This document shows positions 24,260-36,100 of a stretch of 64,000 bases of DNA, in pieces. Every line of letters starts with the position of its first letter. The stretch's first letter is position 1. The notes below the pieces were generated by a model. It did no database searches. It was not told the origin of the DNA and saw only the letters and a list, made by a program, of their open reading frames with translations. This DNA is from Rallus limicola. Its lineage: Eukaryota; Chordata; Aves; Gruiformes; Rallidae. The stretch spans positions 25,607,083-25,671,082 of the forward strand of contig JAKCOZ010000008.1 of NCBI GenBank assembly GCA_022605955.1, given 5' to 3'. A program made the position numbers and the translations under genes.

Positions 24260-27200
24260 GTGAGAAGTTGATGTTTTTGTTGCAAGTTGGGGTTTTTTTT
24301 ATGTAATGATTAACATGAGTTCACCTTGTAGTTTCAGTTGCATACTTTGTTTTCCTAATGTCATCATTGAACTTGGATGGAAGAAGTGACTTCTGAATCG
24401 TCCACAGTGTCCATGTAGATGTAATTTTCTCATCCTGCAATAAAGCTGCATTTTATCTCAGTGATTATGGATGTAATATTGTAATTGGAGTTTGCCTAGT
24501 CTTGGTCCCAGACAAATTGGTAGAAAAATTCCCACTCACTTCAACCATAAAATAGCAAAGCTTATTTTATGAAGCTCTTAGAGGAACTCTACATGCTTTC
24601 TTGAACTTACCAAACTTTTTCTTTAAAATAGTAGTTTTGACAAATGCAGTGTAAGAAAAGTAACTAATTGTAGGTAAGACTATTCCATCTCTCTGATAGG
24701 CTGTTTTGGTTTTTTTTCTATAGGAATCAAAAGATGCGGTGTTGAAGGCTCTCTGCAGCAGGATAGCAACAGCAGGTAAGTTTAGGTGATGATCTAACTA
24801 GCATCTAGCTTACTGCTTGCACAAAGTAAAATAAAAAAAAAAAATAAATCTCTTTTTCAATTTTATCTGTTATCTTCCATAATGGATGTCAGTGATGCAA
24901 TACAGATCAAGTGTGAGTCAACTTCATCAAGTGATCGAGTCCTTTTTATCTTGTGCCCACATAGTATTAAGAACTGTGGGGAAGATGCATTGTAGTGCCC
25001 AAAACTAATGTGCAGGTGCTAGCATTTCTTTGTCTTTGGTCTATTAAAAAAAAACCAACCCACCACCCTAACAAACAAAACCAACAGCAACAAAAATATC
25101 CCCCCCCAAAAACCCCCAACCCAAACAAACAAAGAAAACCCACAACAAAATCCCAGAAGCATGAAAAGATGACCGTTGTTTTCTGGAGAGACAGTTCTCT
25201 GAATTTCAACCAGCTGAAAGCAGCATTTGTGTTACCTTTGCCTTCAACCTGTTATCCTCTGTCCTGCATTTAAGAAAAAATTTCTTTAGTGAAATTTTTT
25301 TGGGTAATACCTTAAAATATGTAATTGTCCTTGCCATTACAGTTCAGAAGTATGAACGTTTATCCTGCAAGTTTACTTCATTTCTATAGTAAGATGGATA
25401 TTTAGAATTTCTGTATTAAGAACATGAATTAAACAACCTAACTCTTCTTGGTTTTTAACTGAAATGTCTTGGTGATACTACCCACTTCTTTCAGTGTACA
25501 CACAAGAGGGCAAGAGCGTCATGGGCCTGGAGTATCCCCTGTGCAGAATAAACAAGGATACTGCAACTGTTGCCATGTACACTACAGTAATCTGGAACAG
25601 GTGGGAAGGCTTCTGCATGATTCAGCAACAGACAGCAAGGAGTACCAAAAGGCTTATAAAATATCACCCTCCACACTGAAAACCCAATACTGAATGAAAA
25701 ATAAACAATTTGAGTTGCACAGTGTGTGCACTGAGAAGATGATACCCTTCTTATCCATTAACTTAAAAAGATGCAAGTGGAGTGGTCCCTGCAGTCTGCT
25801 TTCCTGAAGTGGCACACTGCTATGCATTGCATCTGTTAGGTTTATTTCTGTGGCTTTAATCTTGAGGTCTGTATATAGTGTAAAGTACTAGGACTAATAA
25901 CTTAGATATCAATGTCGAAGCTACTTGATGAATTATTTTCTTTTTTGTTCTTTAACTCCATCAATCTCCTGGCATAGACTTTTTAAATTAGAAAGTAGAA
26001 GCTTGTTAAATCTTCTGTGCTTATGAAAGTTCTCCTTGATTTGAGTGAATTACAGGATGTTTACTCATACAAAGTTCAAGAATATTTTAGTAGTCGTGTA
26101 TAGCTACATTTAGGGTATTTGTACTAGTTTCAAAAGATTTATGAGCAGCTGTCAGAGCTGCTAATTTATGTTCCAACTCAGAATGATGCTTCAAAACATT
26201 TTAGTATTATTTGAGAGTCTCTAAGCATGCTTTAAATCTCATTGAATCAAAGCCATATAGTAGAAAAGGCTGATGATTTTTCTTATTATTTAAGTATTTT
26301 CATAACAACAATGTAACATTTAACCTGGGTAGAAATTTGTAGGAACAGGCCAGTGTGTTAACAGTAGAACTAAGCTAGTCACCTGTTTTATCTTTCACCA
26401 GCATGTTTTCAGCTCCCAGCACAGACATTTTACCACTTACTGTAGGAATCGTATGGGTACCAGTAGCTTGATGGAACGTTTCCTGCAAGATGTTTTACAT
26501 CATCATCCCCACAGATACCATGACAACAGGTATAACACATCTGCATTTTGTTGGTTTTGGTTGGGGTTTTTTTAACATGTCTTTTGGTAGAATGCATGTA
26601 CTGTGAATTCTTATTTCTTTTCTATTGCTGAGCAGTAAATTTTGCCCTCTTGAGGTGAAACTTCCACATTTAACACACTCCTTTCCAAATTGTCTTACAT
26701 CAACATTGTTCAAGTATATTGCTCTCGTGTTGTCTCTGCACTTCTGAGATTTGTTTCATTAATTGAAGATTTGATACAGCACTATCAATAGTCATTTAAT
26801 GTGAAGACCTGCACAAAGGAGGCATATATGGGTCAGTGGATATAATGGCAAACTGTACAGTCTGCCGGTCTTGTAATTGTTTTTGTGGGGGTGTGTGTGT
26901 GTTAGTACAGCTTGGACCATTTGTGCCAAAGTAAAATATAAGTTACTTCATTATGAATAGTATGCAGTGCTCTATCACTCTTTATGCAGCCACTGTGATT
27001 TTTTTCCTGTTATGAACTGCAATGATTGGAGGGGATTTGCATCTACATGATGTTCGTGTTACCTTGTGTTTCCTTGGAAGGTTTAAGTTTGTTTTTTTGT
27101 TTGATAGACAGTGTTTCAGACCCTGCACTGTGAAATACCTTCTAGGTCTTGGTCTTCTGATAACTTTTATTTCCATGCTACTTCGCATTAAAAAGTATTT

Positions 27201-30200
27201 TCATTTATGACTGTTAGTGGTTCTGTAGTTCTCCTCACATGACCTCAGTAAATAGAGTTTTCAGCACTCATGATACTTAGTACTCTGAGCAGCAGTCTAG
27301 GAACTGTTAATAATGATTTCTGAGAGGCCATGTGATATTTCAGAAGAACTGGGAAAAAAACAAATGTAGTGATTGTCACTTATCTGCAGGGGCAGAGAAA
27401 GAATCTGCTTACAGACGGCTTTGTTTAAATTACGGTGTTTCCTTGAGAACTGAATAACTGACTTGTTCGTGAGAAGCTGTAAGACAGTGAAGTCATAAGC
27501 AATTGTACTGCTGATTTAGTAAAGAAAAAAAAAAATCACACCAGGCCATCCTAATTTCCTCTTTGACAGGACAACAGACCTTGTGAATGGAAGAGAATCA
27601 TCCATAGTAGTGCCATCTGTCATGTCACAGTTGTTATGCCATCTTTCAAAAGCCCAGCTTTTGGCACATTCTCGTATGAGGTCTATAAGCAAGCATAGGA
27701 AGATGTGGTTGGAGACTCAGTGGTGCTGAAATGAATATGTAGCTGTCTGGAAAACTGTTTTCTAAATTTTTAGTGGTCAGAGAGATATAGAGAATGAAAT
27801 CTAATGGTAGAACATGGGCCCTATCACTGAGCTGTATACTGAGGTTTGAAGTAGATGTTTTCAAGTATGAGTTACTGGTGGGGTGAGGAGAGCAGCGAGT
27901 GGTGGAGTTTACTTTGTTTTGGTGGTGCTCCTATGAAATATGCTTTTTCTGGACTTCTGTAGAGGTCAAATGTCAGTATTAATGTAATTATTTATTTTTT
28001 AAAATATTGGCCAAACCTAGGTTTTTTTTCAACTATAAAACAGTTCTTTGAAGTGGAGAATTCTTCTTTTATCTGATATCTCTCAGTGAAATTCTGAGAC
28101 TTAACTATATTCAGATAAGTTCTCTTATGATTGTTTTTCAGTATGAAGTAGCTAGTTATAAACTTGCTACAAGTTTGCTTGGTAAAGGACTTCTGCACAC
28201 ATTGACTATTACCAAGGAAATTACTGTACAAAAAAATGATTCACAGTACCTGTTAGCAGATAAGTGCACCATAAGAAGTGCCTGGCTGTCTGCCATGCAT
28301 TAAAGTAAGCGTCCATTTGGATTTTGCAAGTTCTGGTTAGAACTTTCAAATGAAACCTAGTATTCTCTCTTCAGTGATACTTACTTTAAAAGAAAGAAAT
28401 CATTCCATAGGATGTGCCTAGCTGAAGCCTTGTGGCATAAGAGAAATAGTCCATATCTGTCTGTTCTGTTAATTCTGCAAGACATAAACACTCATATTTG
28501 CCACAGTCCTAAAGACAAAATATATACAAAAAAATCTCTTACTGCTACAGTAAGGCAGAACAGTCATAACTTAGTTTCTTACAGAAGTTAGTCAAAGCTG
28601 TGGTATGTCTGTGAGAAATAGTAGGCATGTGATTCATTGGCAACATGTGAGAGTTCCTTTCAGGCAACCACGTTTTGCAGGGAAGGGCCATTTATACTCT
28701 GTAGTGTTTTTATACTGTGCCGCATTATAATGTATCATTTCTCTACAAAAGCTCACTATTAGTTGGTAGCTTTACCAGTGGGAAGAAACCATCTTTATAA
28801 GCTTGCAACTTCAAACAAAGGCAATGTTGTTACTTTTTCCTACCTTGCTGTATTTATAAGATGATGTTAGTGTATGTTTGGCTATTCTTAACTGATGGCT
28901 ATATGAAAAGGGCAACTGACTAATGCCTGGATTCTTTTCCTTAGCTTTTTGAAACATCCCCTCCTTGCCTTCTGCCCTTTTTTAAAAAAAAATTGAGTAT
29001 CTCTGCTAAAGCAGCAGAGCTTGTACCTTGAGTTTTTTGGTTAGGTGTGATGCATTCTAGGTAACTTGTAAAAAAAGTCCCAAAGCATTGTTTGAAAAAT
29101 CCTAAGCATATTTACAATATTTATATGAGGTGGGTTGTTTGTTTTTTTTTTTTCCTCTCTCCCTTTTAGACCAACTTATGATGACATACCACTCCCTGTC
29201 ACTCCAGAGGCTGCTAGGATTGCTTGCCTGTCACCAGAAGAGACAAGGAAAAAGAGGAACAGAGACAGACAGGAGGTTTCCAGCAAAGACCAGGAGTCCG
29301 TTGGTGAAATCGACTCTTCTGCTCCATGCCGGTCTCATGTGAGCACAAAGAAAGCTTCTGTAACACAAGCACTTACTCAGAAACTCGAAAGAGGGCAAGA
29401 GCATGTTACAAGAATATCGCAGCAATCTGTGGGCATTTGTAGTAGCGAGAAGTGGGATAGCGTGAAAGATGCTCAAATTGCAAAACATAGCCACGAAGGC
29501 CAGTTTACAGCTGTAAGCCCTGTACCTCAGCGTTTTCCTGCCAGTCCTTTGATCCATAGTTCTTCTGTTAATCCTAAACCAGGAAAAAATGTCAGGAACT
29601 GGACAACATCTAATCTGATTCCGCATAGTCAATGTGATAAAACAGGAATGGAGGTATGCAATAGTGATGTGTTACTGAACCCCTGCTTGAATCCTGCTCC
29701 AGCACAGGTTCATCCAAAACTCCCTTCAGTTTCTCATGAGAATCCTATGTGCAGCTACAGCAATTCTTTATGTATTACCTCAGGTCAATCTCTCTCGAAA
29801 CGAGATGGTTTACGAACTCAGGATGAAACTTTGGTGTCTGATTTCCATCTCAGGGATAATGTGGGTATCAGCAGCTCTCTACATTTTGAGGCATCCCCAC
29901 AATTAGCAAGATGCAAAAACATGACAATGAACAGAGGTGATGAAAGTTCCGTGGAAGAAACTATTGAAGATGTTATTTTGAAATACTGCCATGGAACTAC
30001 AGCTGACAAGGCTTATTTCAAAGAAGAAAATAATCCCTGTTTCACTTTCTCATCAATTCTGGACCACGCTCATTTAGAGGATTCTGAAATGAGCTTTGAC
30101 TGTGATGCACCTGTTCAGACAGAAACAGACTTGCCCAAGGCAGCTATAAAAGATATAGAATACCTAAAAGAGGTCCAAATAAGTTTGCAAGATAAAGGCT

Positions 30201-32177
30201 ATGGAACACAGCTCTCTTCTGTTTTAAAAGGTGAATCAGTGGAGAAAATAGCAGCAGTGAAACAGGATGTCGTAGCTCATACTGAAGAACCAGTTCTTCC
30301 AGCTCTGCCGCATGTGCCTCCTTCTTTTGTGGGAAAGACTTGGTCTCAAATAATGCATGAAGATGATATAAAAATTGAAGAACTTGTGCGTGATTTCAGG
30401 GAAGGTCGTTTTCGCTGCTACTTTGACAGTGAATCAGCCAACTTTACAGGGAAGAGAGTGAAGAAAAAAAAGAAGGATGAAAAAACCAATAATGTTGAGG
30501 GTGATAGAACAGAAAGTGCATCAGTTAAAGCACTGCCAGAATTTAATGATGCTTTAAGTGGTGGGTCTGGTTTTGATAACCCATGTTTAGCCTCAGATAC
30601 ACTATGCAATCCCCCAATACTTAAGATGCCTAGGAAAAGGACATGGCGCTTGGCTTCAAGATGTCAGGTGGTTAAAGTCAGCCATGGCACCCAAACAAGT
30701 CTATTGAACTACCCTGTGGCAAAAAGAAAAATGTCGAGAAGGCAATCTGATCCAACTGATCAGAAGGTGAGCATCATGTGGCCGGAGAATGAAAAGACTC
30801 CAAACATGAAAACTAGACTATGTGCCCTTAAACTTCCTGAGTCCTATAGCAAGATTATGAGTCCTGTACAGCCCAAGACAGTGGTGTATGTACTTTCATG
30901 CCCAGAGATGAAACAGTGTAAAGGTAAACCTCTAGATATTCCCAAAATAAGGAAAAATCGTAGCTCCACAGATGGCAAGGACTCTGTAAGGTATAAATAC
31001 AAACAGTGCTCTTTGAAGTATTATGACCCTCTCACTAATCGAATTCTGAAAATGCCTCCAAAGAGTGCAGTTGGAGAAAAAGCCAAAAAGCCCTCCCACA
31101 TTCGACAACTTTTTAGAAGTCTCAGCTTTGATGCAAATATGAGGAAACTAGCTGATGCACAGAGAGAAAGCACGCCATCAAACTCACTCAATTGGCCAGA
31201 CTTCTATAGTTCGTCGTCAGCATCTTTCCTGCCAGATCCAGGTAAAGGGAATGACGCAGCCTTATGTCAAAAGGTAGATGGATCTTCTGTTTCCACACCA
31301 AGAACAGATTGTCTGATATCTGGTCACTCTGAGAACTCTTTTAAACACCTTGTCATTTCACCTTTGAACTCTCACCTGTCTGCAGTAGAAGGAGATATTA
31401 GATTAACTCCACTTAACAGAGTTACCAAAACTCCTCTGACCTCCATCAGGAATGAGTGGTTAGAGAAGGAGAATCCAAAGGCAATATGGAAGAGAAAAGA
31501 AGGCACTAATAAAGAACCGATTTTCTCTAGAAAGGCTGCAGGACCTATGTCTGTCAGATGTAGTGTTGGGAGGAGAGGAAACAGAGTAACCACAGGCAAA
31601 CAAACTTCTAGAACTAAAAAACAACAAAAAGACGGGATGAGAAGGAAACTTTGTCCTCGTGCCCAGAAATCTTCTGCTTTCTCCATTCATAGGTGCCAGA
31701 CAAAGAAGACTACAGTGGGAAAGCACCTCAAAAAAGAAAAACGTGATACTAAAAAATTAAAGGCAAGGAGGAAACCAAAAAGGACTTTTCTGAACTCAGC
31801 TGTTGTCACAGGGATTCCTGAAAAGAGACAGAAGGTCACATCAGAATCTTTTCCCAAGAAGGCAGAACGAGCTTCTTCCAAAGTTAGGAACTGGGAAGTG
31901 AGTGGAGATCGGGGTCACCCTAGCACTGTGAACCAGCCCTCTAGAAAAACTTCTGCTGTACCATTACTTCGAAACTGTCTTGTTCTACCAGGTGAGAGCT
32001 AGCTACCAAAAGAAGTTTGGGTCTTTTTGGTTTTTGTTTTTTTTTTTAATAGCCAGCACCTGGGAAAATGAGGTGGAAAAGGAATGGGAACAAAAGGAGG
32101 TCACAGATGAAGCAGTTGAAGTGCTGGAGCTGCAGAAGATGCAAAGCCAGTCTAATGTGAAACAAGTACACTTGTAA
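24208..32177 (+). CDS. ZDBF2: ZDBF2, DBF4-type zinc finger protein 2, whole coding span
   Basis: Six coding exons (24208-24259, 24724-24775, 25495-25600, 26402-26529, 29170-31991, 32053-32177) join in consistent phase to 1,094 codons plus a stop. The DBF4-type zinc finger uses Cys58, Cys61, His71 and His77. After it come a '[13 protein letters not shown]' segment, one SEMSFDCD unit at residues 418-460, a '[10 protein letters not shown]...DDIKIEELV' block from residue 499, a Lys-rich nuclear-localisation-like run at 541-551, a 'WRLASRCQ...HGTQTS' block from 605, and a basic C-terminal third. These match mammalian ZDBF2 in the same order, and ADAM23 downstream fits synteny. Human ZDBF2 is about twice as long, mainly through multiplied SEMSFDCD units. 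The molecular role is poorly defined. The gene is paternally expressed in eutherians and affects growth and feeding in mice, but imprinting is not expected in a bird. Confidence 0.92.
24724..24775 (+). CDS. ZDBF2: ZDBF2 coding exon B
   Basis: This 52-nt exon lies between a 'tttttttctatag' acceptor and a CAG|GTAAGT donor that is essentially consensus. It enters in phase 1 and leaves in phase 2, which is exactly what exons A and C require. It encodes [17 protein letters not shown] across its joins. The segment is low in recognisable features, and the strong splice sites and phase agreement are the evidence. Confidence 0.75.
25046..25150 (+). repeat. A/C-biased low-complexity tract
   Basis: One hundred of 105 bases are A or C, including an eight-C run. 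The tract lies in the intron between ZDBF2 exons B and C. The minus strand is correspondingly T/G-rich. No repeat family is recognised. Confidence 0.7.
25495..25600 (+). CDS. ZDBF2: ZDBF2 coding exon C, first half of the zinc finger
   Basis: The acceptor is 'cccacttctttcag' and the donor is CAG|GTGGGA. The exon encodes 35 residues ending [18 protein letters not shown]. It closely matches the N-terminus of human ZDBF2 (QGYCxxCxVxYxNLEQ). It carries the two cysteine ligands (Cys58 and Cys61) and stops in phase 0 directly before the first histidine ligand. Reading through the donor instead meets a stop at 25,691. Confidence 0.92.
26402..26529 (+). CDS. ZDBF2: ZDBF2 coding exon D, second half of the zinc finger
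   Basis: The acceptor is 'tctttcaccag' and the donor is CAG|GTATAA. The exon begins [10 protein letters not shown], supplying His71 and His77. It continues with [13 protein letters not shown] and a His-rich end ([10 protein letters not shown]). The same blocks follow the finger in mammalian ZDBF2. The 128-nt exon leaves in phase 2 and completes an Arg codon with exon E. It is too short and too split to stand out as an open frame. Confidence 0.92.
26530..29169 (+). other. ZDBF2 intron before the large exon
   Basis: About 2.6 kb with no coding exon that I can support. The corresponding stretch of the mammalian protein between the finger and the large exon shows no obvious counterpart here. A small additional exon cannot be excluded, but the direct join of exons D and E is in phase. 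Confidence 0.6.
29170..31991 (+). CDS. ZDBF2: ZDBF2 large coding exon E
   Basis: This is a 2,822-nt exon open throughout, by far the longest open stretch in the window. The acceptor 'ctctcccttttag' lies at 29,169. The donor CAG|GTGAGA follows 31,991. It encodes residues 113-1054. Blocks shared with mammalian ZDBF2 are QKLERGQ (nt about 29,380), the SEMSFDCD unit (30,083-30,211), [10 protein letters not shown] (from 30,326), a Lys-rich run (30,452-30,484), WRLASRCQ (from 30,644) and a [14 protein letters not shown] block (from 30,992). The last third is strongly basic (many KK, KR and RRK clusters) and probably disordered. If intron retention occurred, translation would end at a stop at 32,000-32,002 after Gly-Glu-Ser. 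Confidence 0.95.
30083..30211 (+). other. Single ZDBF2 [12 protein letters not shown] unit
   Basis: Residues 418-460 read [12 protein letters not shown], then an acidic/Lys segment, then [14 protein letters not shown]. This has the layout of the roughly 40-residue unit repeated many times in tandem in mammalian ZDBF2. I find only one copy in the large exon. No second copy of the FDCD core is present. Confidence 0.75.
32053..32177 (+). CDS. ZDBF2: ZDBF2 C-terminal coding exon
   Basis: A pyrimidine-rich acceptor (poly(T) then 'aatag') at 32,052 opens a phase-compatible exon. It encodes A1054 and 40 more residues ([16 protein letters not shown]...), ending at TAA 32,175-32,177. It is Glu-rich with a possible helix, in contrast to the basic sequence before it. 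The intron is only 61 nt (31,992-32,052), very short but feasible in birds. Phase, both splice sites and the poly(A) signal 435 nt downstream support it. Confidence 0.7.
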
Positions 32178-32640
32178 ACTCAGCTCTTGTTCCTGGAATA
32201 TGGGGACATAAGGTATTGCACTGTCCTACTGTGTAAAGCTGTGGAAGTTGTGCGTTTGAGTTAAAAAGCACTTAGAATCCTACTTACCTTCACCTGTACA
32301 TCAGAATAGTATCGTATTGTTTTTATGGTAATATCGGTGCGTAATAGTGCACTACAGTAAGGTAAAGTAGAAGCTATATTAATTGTGCCTATTCTATTTT
32401 TTTTTTCCCACACAATTCTAAAGTGCAAAAAATGACTTGGTTGTTATGGTAGGAATTAAATGAAGATACATTAATCTGGGCTGAATTCTGTGTATGTATT
32501 TTGTGTGTGTATATGCACACCACCTTCAACACGTAATATATACTTGCCTGTGGAGTGGCATTAAAATTACTACAGTATGATACAGTTCAGATCAATGCAG
32601 TGCTTTGTTGAAATAAAACACAAATGTATTTACATTGACT
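32178..32640 (+). other. ZDBF2 3' UTR with poly(A) signal
   Basis: AATAAA at 32,612-32,617 is followed by T-rich sequence ('gactttttttcctg') some 20-30 nt later, a plausible cleavage region. Further AATAAA hexamers near 33.86, 34.47 and 36.43 kb could define longer 3' ends. Confidence 0.55.
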
Positions 32641-33121
32641 TTTTTTCCTGAAACCTTGTCCAAAGCAGTTATTTTGGACAAAAAGTCACTGTGGTCTCTC
32701 ATCAAGCAATAATGGACCATGCTGGGTAGGAAATGCGTTACCCTAGGGCTCTGTTCAAATGGTGGTGGCTAAAATGAAGTCTGAAATTCCAAAAGAAATA
32801 TAGGCTTAGATTTTGGGTTGGGGTTTGTTCTTCAGTTGTTTGTTTTTTTTTTTTTTCTTTTTAAATATCTTACTAAGTTATACATAAGTTGTATTTCACA
32901 TTCCTTATTGGGGAGGCTAGAGACATTATAATACAAGCAAATAGCAGTGAATTATTCTAGAAATTCAACCTTAAATTTGAGTTTCTGTGCTCTTAGATTT
33001 TAATTTGGCTTACTATTGGTTACATTTTTAGGTACTGTAGTTGAAATATTCTTTTTAAACTTTCAGTGAAATATTTAAATAAACCTGAAGCAGTATCCAT
33101 CTAAATGTATTAGGATTAAAA

Positions 33122-33139
33122 TATCTGTTTAAACAGATA
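33122..33139. repeat. Perfect 18-bp palindrome
   Basis: TATCTGTTTAAACAGATA equals its own reverse complement. It is followed after a short spacer by a related half (CCTGTTTAAAAATACTT). It lies downstream of the main ZDBF2 poly(A) signal. No function is known. Confidence 0.8.
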
Positions 33140-36100
33140 CTTAAATACCTGTTTAAAAATACTTAGTTGAATTAAAATGTATTCCATAATGATTCATGGT
33201 CGGCTGCTGATGCCACAGCTACTGGGATTTTATAGCAAACAGTGGTGTGCTGTTCTGGTTTAGTGGTTTTGTTTGGTTATTTTATAGTTGTTATGATGAC
33301 AGCTTGCTTATTGTGCTTGGGAGCCATAAACATCGGATGTTTCTATACTTTAAAATCCTAGATTAATTGTTTGTTTTTATTAAGTTAAACATCACAATCA
33401 GGGGTCTGGTTTGTAAGTCTGCAGTTTGGTGCATTATATAATCTATTTTACTTTAAAGGTCTTTGTACACATAGTTGTACATACACCTTTCAAAACACAA
33501 GAAAAACATAGAAAAGACTGCTCTCTGCCATTGAATGTAATATCTACATTTTCCCCATAAAAAACCAAAATAATTCTTGATTTTTCTGAAGTGTCAAGGA
33601 TCACTGGTTTAGATTGAGACAAAGGTGGACTTTGAAATGCTTTATTTTAATAAGCAGTATCTGTAGGAAATAAAAAAGCTGTCATCATTAACCACTTATT
33701 AATTTTTTTTAAACTTTTAAAAAAATTTATGTGAATATTTCCCAGGATAAATAAGATGTGCATGTACTTAAGCCAGCTGGAAACTAAGTTCCCTTACAAG
33801 TCAAATATGCTTTGACAGATTTATTTTTATTTTATTTTTTATTTATTTATCTTTTAAATAAAAGTTGATTTTTATGGATAAATTTTCCTATGGTTGTCCA
33901 TAGACACAGCATCTTATGACTGTATTGCAAGTCACTGGAAAATGAAGGGTTATGAGTTCTTATAGCCCTCTGAACTAATTGTGCCTGTATAATTTAATAC
34001 TTTGTCTAATATAAAACTAATTTTTTTAAAGCAAAGTTTTAAAAGAATGGTTTTTATAGAAAGGGTGATTTTTAGATAAAGCAAAAGAAGATTTTTAAAT
34101 AGTTTGTTTTAAAGCAGAAATTTAACTCTATACAAAAAGTCCCATTCTAACATATTTTTATGATACCAGAATGTTTTCCTATCTAACTTCTTCTATCTTA
34201 TTTTTCACAATATTGTACACATGAAGAGCATGTATTGTTTTCTGTGTGAAAAAGGTTTAATGCACATTGTACTTTAAGATTCACTAGTGTTTGTTTACAG
34301 CCAAAAATGCTGTTTTCCATATGCATTCATTGCAAGCTTTTGTTTCTCTAGCACACGACTTAAAATTATAGAATGACTAATTGTTTGAGGTTTTTTTCTG
34401 TCGCTTCTGTTTTTATGTAAATAATAGACCTCCTTGTTAGGGTGAGGTTTTTAAAAAGAAAACTCTATTTAAATAAAAGTGTACATACCTATATATTTTC
34501 CTTGAAAGAGAAAAAAACAAGTGTGAAATGCAACAATTTTTTTTAACTTGGAGTATAAGTCTGGCAACATTTCTGTTGTTAACAGTGTCAAAATGAGATT
34601 TACTGTAAGCTTGGATGTTATGCTGTGGCTCACCTCTCTCTGTTTAGAAACCTCTTCTGTGCATGCTAGATCACTACTGGGAAAGAGGGGAGTTGTGGCA
34701 TGAGAGGTAAATATAGACACTTCTTTGGAAAGAGAATTGTTGAAGATACGTGCAAAATACAAAATTGCAGATATTCAAAATACCATGTGCATGAAGAAAA
34801 GAGTTTACTGGGGTCTTGAGGAATTGGTCAAACAATTCTTTACTATATAAATTATATAGATTCTGCTGCCATCATTGAATAGCATGTTGTTTTGTTAGCA
34901 ACATGACTGAAACTTCAAAACATGATTGTAAAGTCTACATCAATGGGGAACTTCAGAGCTGAAATACTTTCTTGCTGAAATTGATGAGAGAGTTGGTTGG
35001 GCTGGGGTAGGTGGCTTTAAATTGGTTTTTTGGGTTTTTTTTTAATGTTAGTGTACAAAGGTGTTTTCAGTACGTTTGTATGCCTTTAGGTAGAGAAGTA
35101 AGAATGGAACTGGATTAGAGAGGAGTAAATCTGAATCTAAACTTAGATCTAATTGGCAGCAGCTAGATGCAGGATGTTTTGTAATAATTGCAGTGTTATC
35201 ATTTCTTCTATGCATATGTAATTTTGACTTTCTGTAAGTTCATATTTAGGGTTTTTTTATACAGTTCATAATTTTACAAAAGTCTCACCCTACAAAGTAT
35301 TCATTCAGCCTGTTAATCTCATTCTAAGCAGCTTGATTTTTTTGTTACTTACTTGTATTGTGAACCTTGGGTGTGATGCAGACTCATGCTGTGCCAGGTG
35401 CTAACCAAATGTAGACTAGCAAACCCCCAAAATTTTACATGCCTGATACTTGCACCTAGCAATTCTTCAGTTCCTTCTCTGTTAGGATTTTTTGCTTTCT
35501 AGTTCTGAGAAGTTTGCATCCAGTGTTCTTGTAAATGTGGTATGAAAGTGCTCCTTCCTGGGACTCCACTAAAATGAGGTACTTTAGTTGTATTTATGAT
35601 GAGACTCTGATTTAATCTGAAGTTATGTTTAAGTTTCATGCTATACTTGTGCAATACATGTTTTTGTGGTTTTCATGTTCTTGTCATTTATAATGTGTTT
35701 TGCAGTACTCGTGCTTGATGCTGTCATGTTTTTCCACCTGCTCTCTCTCTCCTGTCTGTTTGACACAACGTGAGTTTGTAAGAATACAGCGATGTTACAG
35801 ACTGGTCCAGTGCTGGATGTTCTTTCTTTGGTTCTTCAGCTCATTTGATTTCAGTTTTATCGTTTCCATCTTTTTCCTCAGTCATGCGTTTGATTTATTT
35901 CTTTAAATGTTGTGAAGATCTAAATAACAGGACAGGTTATTCCGTTTGGAAGTAAATCAGTGACAGGTAACAGAAATGGATGGTGTCCTGATCTGGAATG
36001 TAGAGCTGTTATTATGTGCTCCTTTGCTTGGGAGTCCTCTTCAGTAAGCAGTGTGAAGCAGGAGCAGGATGATGATTCTTGATTTCTTTAGCTGCATTCC

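Noticed and set aside
25601..25693. Continuation of the zinc-finger frame past 25,600
   Set aside because: The frame is open for 30 codons but does not resemble ZDBF2. The consensus match resumes with exon D at 26,402, so this is intron.
35370..35420. 'gctgtgccaggtgctaacca' resembling an old amniote repeat signature
   Set aside because: Too short and diverged to assign.
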